Source: Rhizobium leguminosarum bv. viciae USDA 2370
GTDB lineage: Bacteria > Pseudomonadota > Alphaproteobacteria > Rhizobiales > Rhizobiaceae
Length of the DNA stretch: 64,000 nt
Direction: 5' to 3'
Assembly: GCF_002008365.1 (NCBI RefSeq)
Contig: NZ_MRDL01000036.1
Coordinates: forward strand, 1 to 64,000
Shown: piece by piece, positions 43,727-52,312 of the stretch
Numbering within the stretch: position 1 is the first letter of the stretch
Layout of the letters: each line of letters begins with the position of its first letter
Notes under the pieces: model-generated
Told to the model about the DNA's origin: nothing
Database searches by the model: none
What the model saw: the letters and a program-made list of their open reading frames with translations, nothing else
Made by a program: the position numbers and the translations under genes

Positions 43727-44611
43727 ATGGAAAAGCGCGTCACTTTCTCCTCAACGACGATCGGACTGCTCTTCGCATTTCCGATGCTGTTGCTGATCTT
43801 CGTCTTCTTCTATTGGCCGAGTGCGCAGGCGCTCTATTGGGCGTTCACGCTCGAGCAGCCATGGGGCGGCGGCAATGCCTGGGTCGGTTTCGACAATTTT
43901 AGACAGCTGCTCACCGATCCGATCTATTGGGACTCGATCACCCGCAGCACGATCTTTGGCTTCAGCTCGACGGCCATTGCCATGGGGCTGGCGCTCATCC
44001 TGGCGCTTTTGACAGATCGTGAACTGCGCGGCCACAAGGTCTACCGGTCCGTCTTCATCTGGCCTTACGCAATTGCCGCTCCCGCTCTTGGCCTCGCCTT
44101 CCGCTTCATCCTGGCTCCGGAAGCCGGCCTTCTGTCGGTTATCAACCACGTCTGGCCCGGCCTCTGGAACCCCGCACTCGACGGCAAGGATGCGATGATC
44201 GCCGTCATCGTCGCCTTCTCCTGGAAATATATCGGCTACAACTTCATCTTCTTCCTCTCGGCGCTGCAAGGCATTCCGCGCTCGCTGATCGAGGCCGCCG
44301 CAATGGATGGTTCGGGGCCGATGCGCCGGATCTGGGATATCCAGCTGCCCCTGCTGACGCCGACGCTGTTCTTCCTGCTCGTCATCAACATCACCGAGAG
44401 TTTCCAGGATTCCTTCGGTATCGTCGACGTCATGACGCAGGGCGGCCCGGCGCGCGCCACCGAGCTCATGGTCTACAAGATCTATTTCGACGGCTTCAGA
44501 GGTCTCGACTATTCGGGCGCCGCAGCGCAATCCATCATCCTGATGGTGCTCGTCGTCCTTCTTACCATCTTCCAGTTCCGCTTCATCGAGCGGCGCGTGC
44601 ACTACAAGTGA
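43727..44611 (+). CDS. ugpA: Glycerol-3-phosphate ABC transporter permease UgpA
   Basis: 294 residues with six membrane helices, forming half of the inner-membrane channel. The EAA loop is SLIEAAAMDGSGPMRRIWDIQLPLLTP (near residue 187). ITESFQDSFGIVDVMTQGGPARATELMVYKIY is strongly conserved in UgpA. It is the second gene of the ugp operon; ugpE follows 10 bp downstream. Confidence 0.92.
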   Translation: MEKRVTFSSTTIGLLFAFPMLLLIFVFFYWPSAQALYWAFTLEQPWGGGNAWVGFDNFRQLLTDPIYWDSITRSTIFGFSSTAIAMGLALILALLTDRELRGHKVYRSVFIWPYAIAAPALGLAFRFILAPEAGLLSVINHVWPGLWNPALDGKDAMIAVIVAFSWKYIGYNFIFFLSALQGIPRSLIEAAAMDGSGPMRRIWDIQLPLLTPTLFFLLVINITESFQDSFGIVDVMTQGGPARATELMVYKIYFDGFRGLDYSGAAAQSIILMVLVVLLTIFQFRFIERRVHYK

Positions 44612-44621
44612 GGTCGCGGAC

Positions 44622-45536
44622 ATGATCGAACGCACGCCGATGTTCAACTTCATCTGCTATACGCTTCTCGCGCTCGGCATGGTGATCGCGCTTCTGCCTT
44701 TCGCCATCGTCATCATCGCGTCGACGCTGGATCTGGAGACGGTCAATCGCGTGCCGCTGCCGCTCACTCCGGGCTCGCATTTCTGGGAAAACGCTGAGAC
44801 GGCCTGGGTTCGCGCCGATCTCGGCAACAAGCTGTTCCACAGCATCATCTTCGCCGCAACGGTCGGCGCCGGCAAAGTCATGCTGTCTTCCATGGCAGCC
44901 TTCTCCATCGTCTACTTCCGCTTCCGTGGCCGGTACGTGATTTTCTGGATCATCTTCATCACGCTGATGCTGCCGCTGGAAGTCCGCATCGTGCCGACCT
45001 ATTCGATTGCGGCCAACGCGCTGCAGCCTTTCCAGACGATCCTCGACTTTACCGGCATAAGCTGGCTCGTTGCACAGATCACCGGCTTCCAGATCAAGCT
45101 CGAGTGGGGCCTGCTGAATTCCTATCCCGGTCTCGTTCTGCCGCTGGTCGCGACCGCGACCGGCACCTTCCTTTACCGGCAGTTCTACCTGACGGTTCCC
45201 GACGAACTTGCTGAGGCCTCGAAGATGGACGGATCGGGCCCGGTCCGGTTCTTTTGGGATATTCTGCTGCCGCTTTCGCGGCCAAACATGATCGCGCTCT
45301 TCACCATCATGTTCGTCTGGGCATGGAACCAGTATCTCTGGCCGCTGCTGATCACCACCGATCCGAAATTCGGCATCGCCGTGACGCAGCTCAAGACCCT
45401 CATCCCGTCCGAATTCGGTCTGCCCGACTGGAACGTCGCCATGGCCGGAACCCTGATCATCATGTCGCCGCCATTGATCCTCGTCATTTTGATGCAGCGC
45501 TGGTTCGTACGCGGCCTTATCTCCACCGAGAAGTGA
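44622..45536 (+). CDS. ugpE: Glycerol-3-phosphate ABC transporter permease UgpE
   Basis: 304 residues with six membrane helices. The EAA loop reads ELAEASKMDGSGPVRFFWDILLPLSRPN (near residue 195). NMIALFTIMFVWAWNQYLWPLLIT is typical of UgpE. It pairs with UgpA. The ugpC start lies 12 bp after its stop. Confidence 0.92.
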   Translation: MIERTPMFNFICYTLLALGMVIALLPFAIVIIASTLDLETVNRVPLPLTPGSHFWENAETAWVRADLGNKLFHSIIFAATVGAGKVMLSSMAAFSIVYFRFRGRYVIFWIIFITLMLPLEVRIVPTYSIAANALQPFQTILDFTGISWLVAQITGFQIKLEWGLLNSYPGLVLPLVATATGTFLYRQFYLTVPDELAEASKMDGSGPVRFFWDILLPLSRPNMIALFTIMFVWAWNQYLWPLLITTDPKFGIAVTQLKTLIPSEFGLPDWNVAMAGTLIIMSPPLILVILMQRWFVRGLISTEK

Positions 45537-45548
45537 AGGAGTATTCCC

Positions 45549-46658
45549 TTGGCACCGATCTCCATTCGTGGCGTGAAGAAAAACTACGGCAAGAATCCCG
45601 TCGTTCACGGCGTCGATCTCGACATCCAGTCCGGCGAGTTCATCGTCATCCTCGGCCCGTCCGGCTGCGGCAAGTCCACCCTGCTGCGCATGATCGCCGG
45701 CCTCGAGGAAATCACTGGCGGTGAAATCGCCATTGACGGCCGCGTCGTCAACCAGCTGGAACCGCGCGAGCGCGGCTGCGCCATGGTGTTCCAGAACTAT
45801 GCGCTCTATCCGCATATGAGCGTTGCCGAGAATATCGGCTACGCATTGAAGGTGGCCGGCGTCTCGAAGGCGGAGCGGAGCCGGCGCATCGGCGAGGTCG
45901 CCAAGGCGCTCAGCCTCGAACCCTTCCTCGAACGCCGGCCGGCCGCTCTTTCCGGCGGTCAGCGCCAGCGCGTCGCCATGGGCCGCGCGATGATCCGCGA
46001 ACCGAAGGTGTTTCTTTTCGACGAACCACTGTCGAACCTCGACGCCAAGCTGCGCATCGCCATGCGCGCCGAAATCCGCCGCTTGCACCGTCGTCTCGGC
46101 GCCACTTCGATCTTCGTCACGCATGACCAGACCGAAGCGATGACGCTGGCCGACCGGCTGGTGGTGATGAACGGCGGCAGGGTGGAGCAGGTCGGCACGC
46201 CGGAAGAGGTCTATCATCATCCGGTCTCGCGCTTCGTCGCGGGCTTCGTCGGCACGCCGGCGATGAACCTGCTCGAGGGCACGATCAATGACGAGGGCGT
46301 CTTCGTCTACGATCAGAGCCGCAAGGTCGTACTGCCGCGCGAACGCGCTGCACCGCTGAAAGGCAAACGCGTCGTACTCGGCATGCGCGCCGAAGCCGCC
46401 CGGCTGGTGGCCCCGGATGCGCCCGGCGCCCTCACCGCAACGGCCGATTTCATCGAAGAGCTCGGCGCGAGCCGCGTCGTGCACGCCGATTTCGACGGGC
46501 TGCCCTTTGCGGTGGCGCTGACCGAGGCCGTGAAGGTGAAGTCGGGCGATCCGATCGGCATCGCGATCGATTACGACCAGATCCACCTCTATGCCGCCGA
46601 TACCGGCCGGATCATCGAGAACCCTGTTATGAAAGGCGCAGGCGCCGTCCACGCCTAA
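45549..46658 (+). CDS. ugpC: Glycerol-3-phosphate ABC transporter ATPase UgpC
   Basis: 369 residues. Walker [10 protein letters not shown] (about 36-44), signature [15 protein letters not shown], Walker [17 protein letters not shown], switch His in [12 protein letters not shown], and a C-terminal TOBE-type domain (about 240-369). The start is TTG with AAGGAG 7 bp upstream. It closes the ugp operon. The order B-A-E-C is as in other rhizobia; no ugpQ phosphodiesterase gene follows. Confidence 0.92.
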   Translation: MAPISIRGVKKNYGKNPVVHGVDLDIQSGEFIVILGPSGCGKSTLLRMIAGLEEITGGEIAIDGRVVNQLEPRERGCAMVFQNYALYPHMSVAENIGYALKVAGVSKAERSRRIGEVAKALSLEPFLERRPAALSGGQRQRVAMGRAMIREPKVFLFDEPLSNLDAKLRIAMRAEIRRLHRRLGATSIFVTHDQTEAMTLADRLVVMNGGRVEQVGTPEEVYHHPVSRFVAGFVGTPAMNLLEGTINDEGVFVYDQSRKVVLPRERAAPLKGKRVVLGMRAEAARLVAPDAPGALTATADFIEELGASRVVHADFDGLPFAVALTEAVKVKSGDPIGIAIDYDQIHLYAADTGRIIENPVMKGAGAVHA

Positions 46659-46730
46659 AGCGGTCTGCGATGATCCTTGCAGAGCGTTCGGCGGCTGAGG
46701 ATGTCAGCCGCTTGCTCGAACGTGAATTGC

Positions 46731-47204
46731 CTATCGGTGGATTGGGTCGATCCACGCGACGTCTTCCGGCTTTTCGACCGGCTCGATGTCGAGATTGACG
46801 ACGACCGGTTCCTGGCCTGAGCGGACGAGCACGCATTCCAGCGTCTCGTCGCGGCTGGCGTTGATCTCCTGATGCGGCACAAAGGGCGGAACGTAGATGA
46901 AGTCGCCGGGGCCGGCCTCGGCAGTATATTCCAGATGCTCGCCCCAGCGCATGCGGGCCCTGCCCTTGACCACGTAGATGATGCTTTCGAGCTCGCCGTG
47001 ATGATGGGCCCCGGTCTTGGCATTGGCATGGATCGTCACCGCTCCCGCCCAGATCTTCTCGGCGCCGACGCGCGCATTGTTGATCGCCGTCGCGCGGTTC
47101 ATGCCCGGCGTCTGCGCGGTGTTCGGATCGAGCGAATTGCCGGGAATGACCTTGACGCCATGTTCCCGCCAGTCGACATGATGCTGCTCGTGGTCGTCGC
47201 TCAT
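46731..47204 (-). CDS. Cupin-domain protein
   Basis: 157 residues, a single-domain cupin. Motif 1 is GAHHHGELESIIYVVKG (about 64-80), with the His-x-His and Glu metal ligands. Motif 2 is GPGDFIYVPPFVPHQEIN (about 98-115), with a further His. Such proteins are dioxygenases, isomerases or binding proteins; the substrate cannot be told. It is convergent with ugpC. Confidence 0.75.
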   Translation of the reverse strand: MSDDHEQHHVDWREHGVKVIPGNSLDPNTAQTPGMNRATAINNARVGAEKIWAGAVTIHANAKTGAHHHGELESIIYVVKGRARMRWGEHLEYTAEAGPGDFIYVPPFVPHQEINASRDETLECVLVRSGQEPVVVNLDIEPVEKPEDVAWIDPIHR

Positions 47205-47336
47205 GCCTTGCCTCCAGCTTCGATTTGGTCAGTCTAGGCCGGCGCCGGGCGGCGGCCAAGCGGATTTGCCGCTGGGCTGTCGCCCAATATCTCGGCGCCC
47301 CGATAGCTTCTATGCACAAAGGAAAGAACGGACCCG

Positions 47337-47873
47337 ATGAGCCACCTCCCGCAGATCGATTACGACACCGCTTCGGAAGAGGTTCGTGCGGCGCATGACG
47401 AGGAAATCAGGCTGCGCGGGCGGATGACCAACATGAAGCGCACGCTGCTGCATTCGCCGGCCGCCCATCGCATCTATGCCGAATGGTTCACGCTACGGGC
47501 CGAACTCGACCCCGCGATCAACGACCGGGCGATCTGGATCTTCTCGCATGCGATCTCGAAGGCGGCGCAATCGAAGATCGCCATCACCTTCTTTCGCCGG
47601 GCGCTGATCAACAAGGGTTTCAATCCCGACGCGCTGGAGCTTTCCGACGAAGAGGCGCTGCTCGACGCCTTCGGCAAGGCGATCGTCGCCGATTCCAACG
47701 CCGTTCCCGCTGAACTCTGGGCAAAGCTGAAAGAGCGCTACGAGACCAAAGTGCTCGTCGATCTCGTCGCCTTCGCCGGCATCATGCTGGCCACCGCCGT
47801 CTTCAACAATGTCGTCGAGGTCGATTTCGATCCCGAGCTTGAAGTCTTCGCCGAAGGTGCCAGCTCAGCTTAA
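47337..47873 (+). CDS. Carboxymuconolactone decarboxylase/AhpD-fold protein
   Basis: 178 residues, all-helical. The layout LHSPAAHRIYAEWFTLRAELDPAINDRAIWIFSHAISKAAQS is as in the CMD/AhpD fold, but the redox CxxC of AhpD is absent. The C-terminal LVDLVAFAGIMLATAVFNNVVEVDFD is the usual end of the domain. The function is unknown. It overlaps the end of the convergent isomerase gene by 4 bp. Confidence 0.65.
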   Translation: MSHLPQIDYDTASEEVRAAHDEEIRLRGRMTNMKRTLLHSPAAHRIYAEWFTLRAELDPAINDRAIWIFSHAISKAAQSKIAITFFRRALINKGFNPDALELSDEEALLDAFGKAIVADSNAVPAELWAKLKERYETKVLVDLVAFAGIMLATAVFNNVVEVDFDPELEVFAEGASSA

Positions 47874-48640
47874 CCGCCGAGCGAAGCAATCGCGGCCTTG
47901 ACTGCGCCCACACCGGGCCTGGTCGGCCGGTACTCCAAACCGACGGCGCCGTCATAGCCGTTGGCGAAGATCCAGCCGAGGCGAGGAGCAAGGTCGATGC
48001 TGCCGGAACCCGGTTCGTTGCGGCCTGGGTGATCGGCGACATGGACGTGGATGATACGGTCGAGGCGGCCGTTCAGCACCTCTTCGGTACGTTCGTCCAT
48101 CACTGCGGAATGGTAGATGTCGTAGACGATGCCGATCTCGGGGCGGGCGACGTCATCGATGATGTCGAGGCCTTCTCGGGTCGAATCGAGGAAGTAGCCG
48201 ACATGGTCGATGCGGGTATTGAGCGGCTCGACGCCGAGGCGGACACCGCTGCCTTTGAGGATATCGGCGCCGGCTCTCAGCGTTTCGGTGACTGCCCGGC
48301 GCTGTTCTTCGCGAGTCAAGCCCGGGAGATCGTCACCCGCCTGGGCGATCAGCACCGGCGCGCCAAGACGTTTCGCGACAGCGACGGATTCAGCCAGGCC
48401 TCTCAGCCAGGCCTGCCGGTTGGCGGCGTCGGTCAGCGCGATCATCGGTTCGGCGACGAGGCTGGTGACGGCAAGGCCCGTTTCCTTCAGCGCTGCCTCG
48501 ATCGCGTCCAGATCCTTGTCGGTCCAGCGCCAGAATTCGATCGCCGTCAGCCCGGCCGCATGGGCGTGGCGGATGCGATCGGGAAAGCTGTCGCCTTCTT
48601 CGGCAAACAGCCACTCTATGCAGGCTGAATAACGTCGCAT
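47870..48640 (-). CDS. TIM-barrel sugar isomerase/hydroxypyruvate isomerase-like (Hyi)
   Basis: 256 residues from the ATG at 48640, which has GGGAGGAG upstream. It is an AP-endonuclease-2 family TIM barrel: LFAEEGDSFPDRIRHAHAAGLTAIEFW, LGVEPLNTRIDHVGYFL (metal-binding Glu), IGIVYDIYHSAVMDE (Asp and His), HVHVADHPGRNEPGSGSIDL and GLEYRP with the second catalytic Glu. The motifs are closest to hydroxypyruvate isomerases and tagatose or erythrulose epimerases. All metal ligands seem intact. Confidence 0.78.
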   Translation of the reverse strand: MRRYSACIEWLFAEEGDSFPDRIRHAHAAGLTAIEFWRWTDKDLDAIEAALKETGLAVTSLVAEPMIALTDAANRQAWLRGLAESVAVAKRLGAPVLIAQAGDDLPGLTREEQRRAVTETLRAGADILKGSGVRLGVEPLNTRIDHVGYFLDSTREGLDIIDDVARPEIGIVYDIYHSAVMDERTEEVLNGRLDRIIHVHVADHPGRNEPGSGSIDLAPRLGWIFANGYDGAVGLEYRPTRPGVGAVKAAIASLGG

Positions 48641-48783
48641 GAAAACTCCTCCCAAGTGTTGATGCAGGCATGCGACAGATCGGCGCCTGCCGCAAGAGGT
48701 GTTCGGGGCGCTTGACGCCGGGATTCATTGGCGGAACACTCAGCCCATCAGGCCGGAATCTCCGGCCGTTTGCGGAGGAAGAC

Positions 48784-49572
48784 ATGGATCTCGGATTGAA
48801 GGGAAAAACTGCCGTCATAACAGGTGCATCGGTCGGCATCGGGCTGGCGATCGCCGAGGGGCTGGCGGCTGAGGGCGCCAACCTCGTGCTGGCAGCGCGC
48901 GGCGGCGAACGGCTCGAGGCGGAAGCCGCCCGTATCGCCGAGACATACGGGGTCAGCGCCGCCGCTGTTGTCGCCGATGTGGCAACGGTTGCGGGAACCG
49001 AGGCGATCATAGCGGCGGCGGCCGAAAAAGGCGGCGCCGATATCCTCATCAACAATGCCGGCACCGGATCGAACGAGACGGTAATGGAGGCACCCGACGA
49101 GAAGTGGCAGACCTATTGGGACTTGCATGTGATGGCCGCCGTGCGGCTGGCGCGCGGCATCGCCCCGCAGATGAAGGAGCGCGGCGGCGGTGTGATCCTG
49201 CACAACGCCTCGATCTGTGCCGTTCAGCCGCTCTGGTACGAGCCGATCTACAATGTCAGCAAGTCGGCGCTGATGATGTTTTCGAAGACGCTCTCGACCG
49301 AACTCATCAAGGACAATATCCGTGTCAACTGCGTCAATGCCGGCCTGATCCTGACGCCCGACTGGATCAAGACCGCCAAACAATTGACGGCCGAAACCGG
49401 CGGGAACTGGGAAGGCTACCTGCAGAGCGTTGCCAATGAGCACGCCGCCTCCAAACGCTTCGGCACACCGGAGGAGCTGGCAAATGTCTTCGTCTTCCTG
49501 AGTTCGGAGCGCGCGAGCTATTGCATCGGCTCGACCTATTTCGTCGATGGCGGCATGCTGAAGACGATCTGA
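48784..49572 (+). CDS. SDR-family NAD(P)-dependent oxidoreductase
   Basis: 262 residues. GASVGIG (about 14-20), NNAGTGSN (about 88), Ser in HNASICAV and YNVSK (Tyr-x3-Lys, about 157-161) are present. C-terminal RASYCIGSTYFVDGGMLKTI fits FabG-like members. The ATG at 48784 has GGAGGAAG upstream, so the longer frame is rejected. It is divergent from the isomerase gene; a joint role in sugar or polyol use is possible. Confidence 0.8.
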   Translation: MDLGLKGKTAVITGASVGIGLAIAEGLAAEGANLVLAARGGERLEAEAARIAETYGVSAAAVVADVATVAGTEAIIAAAAEKGGADILINNAGTGSNETVMEAPDEKWQTYWDLHVMAAVRLARGIAPQMKERGGGVILHNASICAVQPLWYEPIYNVSKSALMMFSKTLSTELIKDNIRVNCVNAGLILTPDWIKTAKQLTAETGGNWEGYLQSVANEHAASKRFGTPEELANVFVFLSSERASYCIGSTYFVDGGMLKTI

Positions 49573-49649
49573 CCGAGACTGCCGGCAGGGCGTGCGGCGG
49601 CCGGTCTTTCTCAGGGCTGCCGGGCGTTTCTGTGGACGTTGCCGATACA

Positions 49650-49666
49650 AGCTATAAATAATAGCT
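49650..49666. promoter_or_regulatory. Candidate Rrf2 operator
   Basis: AGCTAT-N5-ATAGCT is a perfect 6-bp inverted repeat in an AT-rich patch, 83 bp before the Rrf2 regulator start. Self-regulation is plausible. Confidence 0.35.
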
Positions 49667-49748
49667 ATTTTGTTGTATGTTCACGCTTTTGACGCTATTT
49701 GCCTGCTATTGGCAGGATAAATACTGCGATTTCTACAAGGCGACGACG

Positions 49749-50213
49749 ATGCTGACGAAAAAGGGAAAATACGGGCTGAAGGCGCTGGTCGACCTGGCGC
49801 GGCTGGCGCCGGGCGAGACTGCCTTCATCAATGACATCGCCGCCCGCAACAATATCCCGAAGAAGTTTCTCGATACCATCCTGCTCGAACTGCGCAATGT
49901 CGGCATCCTGCGCTCGAAGAAGGGACCGGGCGGCGGCTATTCTTTGTCACGGCCGGCCTCCGAAATCCGCATCGGCCATGTCATCCGCACGCTCGACGGG
50001 CCGTTGGCGCCGATCCGCTGCGCCAGCCGTACGGCTTACGAGGCCTGCGACGACTGTGCCGATCCCGAGACCTGTCAGGTGCGGCGCTCGATGACCGATG
50101 TTCGTGACGCGATCGCCGCCATTCTCGACAATATGACCCTCGAGCAGTTCGTCGCCGACGGCGGCCGCATCGAAGGCGCCAAAGAACAATTCCCGATCTC
50201 CGCCGCCAGCTGA
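49749..50213 (+). CDS. Rrf2-family transcriptional regulator
   Basis: 154 residues from the ATG at 49749. The N-terminal winged helix-turn-helix is typical (LTKKGKYGLKALVDLARL, then IPKKFLDTILLELRNVGILRSKKGPGGGY). A Cys group follows at about 94-112 (CASRTAYEACDDCADPETC, spacing 8-2-5), which might bind an iron-sulfur cluster, though the spacing differs from IscR. The longer frame upstream (from 49677) has no ribosome binding site. The target genes are not evident; its neighbour is convergent. Confidence 0.82.
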   Translation: MLTKKGKYGLKALVDLARLAPGETAFINDIAARNNIPKKFLDTILLELRNVGILRSKKGPGGGYSLSRPASEIRIGHVIRTLDGPLAPIRCASRTAYEACDDCADPETCQVRRSMTDVRDAIAAILDNMTLEQFVADGGRIEGAKEQFPISAAS

Positions 50214-51341
50214 TTAGGCGCCGCCGGCCTTCGATATATATTCGCCTGCGGTGTGCATCAACTTATCCCGCGGCAGCGATAGCGCGTGAATGCGGGCATT
50301 GCGCCAATGGCGGTCGAGATTGAGGCCGATGCCGGCCGATGTTTCTCCTGCAAGTTCAAACAGCGCGTTTGCGGTGTCGAGCGCCGTTTCCCCGGCAAGG
50401 ATTGCGGCGGCCGAGGCGGAAAAATGCGCGTCCACCATCGCTGCCTCCATAGGATTGACCTGGGCAATGTCGAGTTTGCGGCCAGCCCGTTCCAAGGCTG
50501 CCGCCGTCGCTTCGATGCGGATGGCGCGCTCGCCGATCCGGGGGAGGATGGTCGCGCTGCGATCGCCAATCGCGGCCATCAGGTCGCTCCATGTGGCCCG
50601 CGCGATGCCCAGGCTGACGCCGGCCTTGAGCAGCAGGCCGAGCGAGATGCCGGTCGAATATCCGGAGGAGGGGGCAGGGGCAATCGCATCTGCATTGACG
50701 TGAAGCGTGCCGACGATCGCGGTCGCTGATCCATTGGTGCGCTGGCCGAAGCCGTCCCAATCGTCGACCACCTGCACGCCTTCATCATCGCGTGCGAGAT
50801 AGAGCGTCACCGGGCGGCTGGGCGGGGCGGTGGCAGCAGCGGCGATCCAGTCGGCGAATAGAATACCGGGCGCCTGCCGCGTGCGCCCACTCAGGCGGTA
50901 GCCCGGACCTTCGGCGGTAAGCTCGGCCCCATCGGTGAAGGTGGCGGCCGAAAAGCGGTCGCCGAGCAGCACCCGGGCAAACAGCGATGCCTTCAAATCC
51001 TCGGCAGCCTGGGTGCGGAGCGTTTCCAGTACGCAAAAGTGATTTTCCAGCGCCTCGCCGATCGAGGCATCGCCCTCGGCGATGATTGCAACGATTTCGG
51101 CGAGCAGGGCGTTCGACACGTCGAGCCCTTCATGGTCAGGCGGTACGGCGATTGCCGTCAGCCCGGATACCGACAGCGCATCAAGCTCGGCAAAGGGCAG
51201 GATGCGGTTGATATCGCGCTCGCTCGCCTGACGCCGGAATGCGGCGGCGAGATCGCGGGCCGTGGATATTGCCTCCTCTTCGCTTTCGATGCGATGCGCG
51301 GGAGGCCTCAGGCTCTCATGAAATTGCGATACCGTTCCCAT
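50214..51341 (-). CDS. Acyl-CoA dehydrogenase-fold flavoprotein (SfnB/DszC-like)
   Basis: 375 residues with the acyl-CoA dehydrogenase fold. The C-terminal motif DRHWRNARIHALSLPRDK is a hallmark of the DszC/SfnB group, which are flavin-dependent monooxygenases or desulfurisation-related enzymes rather than true fatty-acid dehydrogenases. N-terminal residues to about 110 are helical; the middle beta domain spans about 115-215. A role in organic sulfur use is inferred from the family. No sulfonate transporter or flavin reductase lies next to it. Confidence 0.7.
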   Translation of the reverse strand: MGTVSQFHESLRPPAHRIESEEEAISTARDLAAAFRRQASERDINRILPFAELDALSVSGLTAIAVPPDHEGLDVSNALLAEIVAIIAEGDASIGEALENHFCVLETLRTQAAEDLKASLFARVLLGDRFSAATFTDGAELTAEGPGYRLSGRTRQAPGILFADWIAAAATAPPSRPVTLYLARDDEGVQVVDDWDGFGQRTNGSATAIVGTLHVNADAIAPAPSSGYSTGISLGLLLKAGVSLGIARATWSDLMAAIGDRSATILPRIGERAIRIEATAAALERAGRKLDIAQVNPMEAAMVDAHFSASAAAILAGETALDTANALFELAGETSAGIGLNLDRHWRNARIHALSLPRDKLMHTAGEYISKAGGA

Positions 51342-51502
51342 CGGTCACTCTTTTCTCTATGGATTTAGGAGTGAGGGATTGCCCCTCGAATGATAAGGCC
51401 GGTTTTTCTACAAAACCCGTGTGCTTTGAATTTTCTTACCAGCTTGATTGCCCTGTTCTCCACGCTACTTACGGTGAAGTGGGGCTTTCTTAATCGAGAA
51501 AT

Positions 51503-52282
51503 ATGATGAGCGACTCTCGTGCTCGCAACAGCGAGGTTTCGAAAATGGCGCGCCAGCCGAGACCGCGTCTGACGCTGGATATTGCCGCTATCCCAACCTA
51601 TGCGATCGGCGATATTCACGGTCGCTACGATCTGCTTGTGAAAGCCGAGGCGGCGATCCTGCGCGATGGCGGGCAGTTGCCCGGGCGTAAGCTGATCGTC
51701 ACGCTCGGCGACTATATCGACCGCGGCCCGGAATCGTCACAGGTCATCGACCATCTCATGGAGCCACCGCCGGATGGATTCGACCGCATCTGCCTTGCCG
51801 GCAATCACGAAGTCGCCATGCTCGACTATATCGACGGCTGGATCTCCTATGACGATTGGATGCAGATGGGGTCAGCGGAGCTGCTCAAATCCTATGGCCT
51901 CGATCCGGAGCACCTGCCGCTGGTCTTCCCCACTGGCGCGAAGCTCGATGCCTTCATCCGGCAGTCGCTGCCGCGTACGCATATCGATTTCATGCGGGCG
52001 ATGCCTGTCCTGCTGGAAACCCCAAGCGTGATTTTCGTGCATGCCGGCATCAATCCGAAACTGCCGCTCGACAGGCAGACGGACGAGGATCTGGTCCTCA
52101 TCCGCCAGCGGTTTCTCGAAAGCCGGGTGCCGCTACCAAAACTCGTCGTTCACGGCCATACGCCGAACGACGAACCCGATATACGGCCGAGGCGGCTCAA
52201 TATCGATACGCGCGCTTATCGCAGCGGCAGACTCACCGTCGCCCGCTTCTGGCAGGGCAAGGTGCATCTGTTTTCGACCTGA
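51503..52282 (+). CDS. PPP-family serine/threonine protein phosphatase
   Basis: 259 residues. All metal-binding motifs are present: GDIHGRYD (about 36), GDYIDRGPES (about 69), GNHEVAM (about 97), HAGIN (about 177) and HGHTPN (about 219). They form a two-metal phosphoesterase site, as in bacterial PrpA/PrpE and eukaryotic PP2A. Substrate unknown; it may act on phosphoproteins or nucleotides such as Ap4A. A later ATG at codon 15 is possible. It is convergent with the efflux pump gene. Confidence 0.83.
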   Translation: MMSDSRARNSEVSKMARQPRPRLTLDIAAIPTYAIGDIHGRYDLLVKAEAAILRDGGQLPGRKLIVTLGDYIDRGPESSQVIDHLMEPPPDGFDRICLAGNHEVAMLDYIDGWISYDDWMQMGSAELLKSYGLDPEHLPLVFPTGAKLDAFIRQSLPRTHIDFMRAMPVLLETPSVIFVHAGINPKLPLDRQTDEDLVLIRQRFLESRVPLPKLVVHGHTPNDEPDIRPRRLNIDTRAYRSGRLTVARFWQGKVHLFST

Positions 52283-52312
52283 CTTCCGTTTCCTCAACCG
52301 GGTGGGATCGTC

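Noticed and set aside
44583..46652. 689-codon minus-strand open frame opposite ugpE and ugpC
   Set aside because: Antisense shadow in GC-rich DNA; the plus strand carries intact permease and ATPase motifs.
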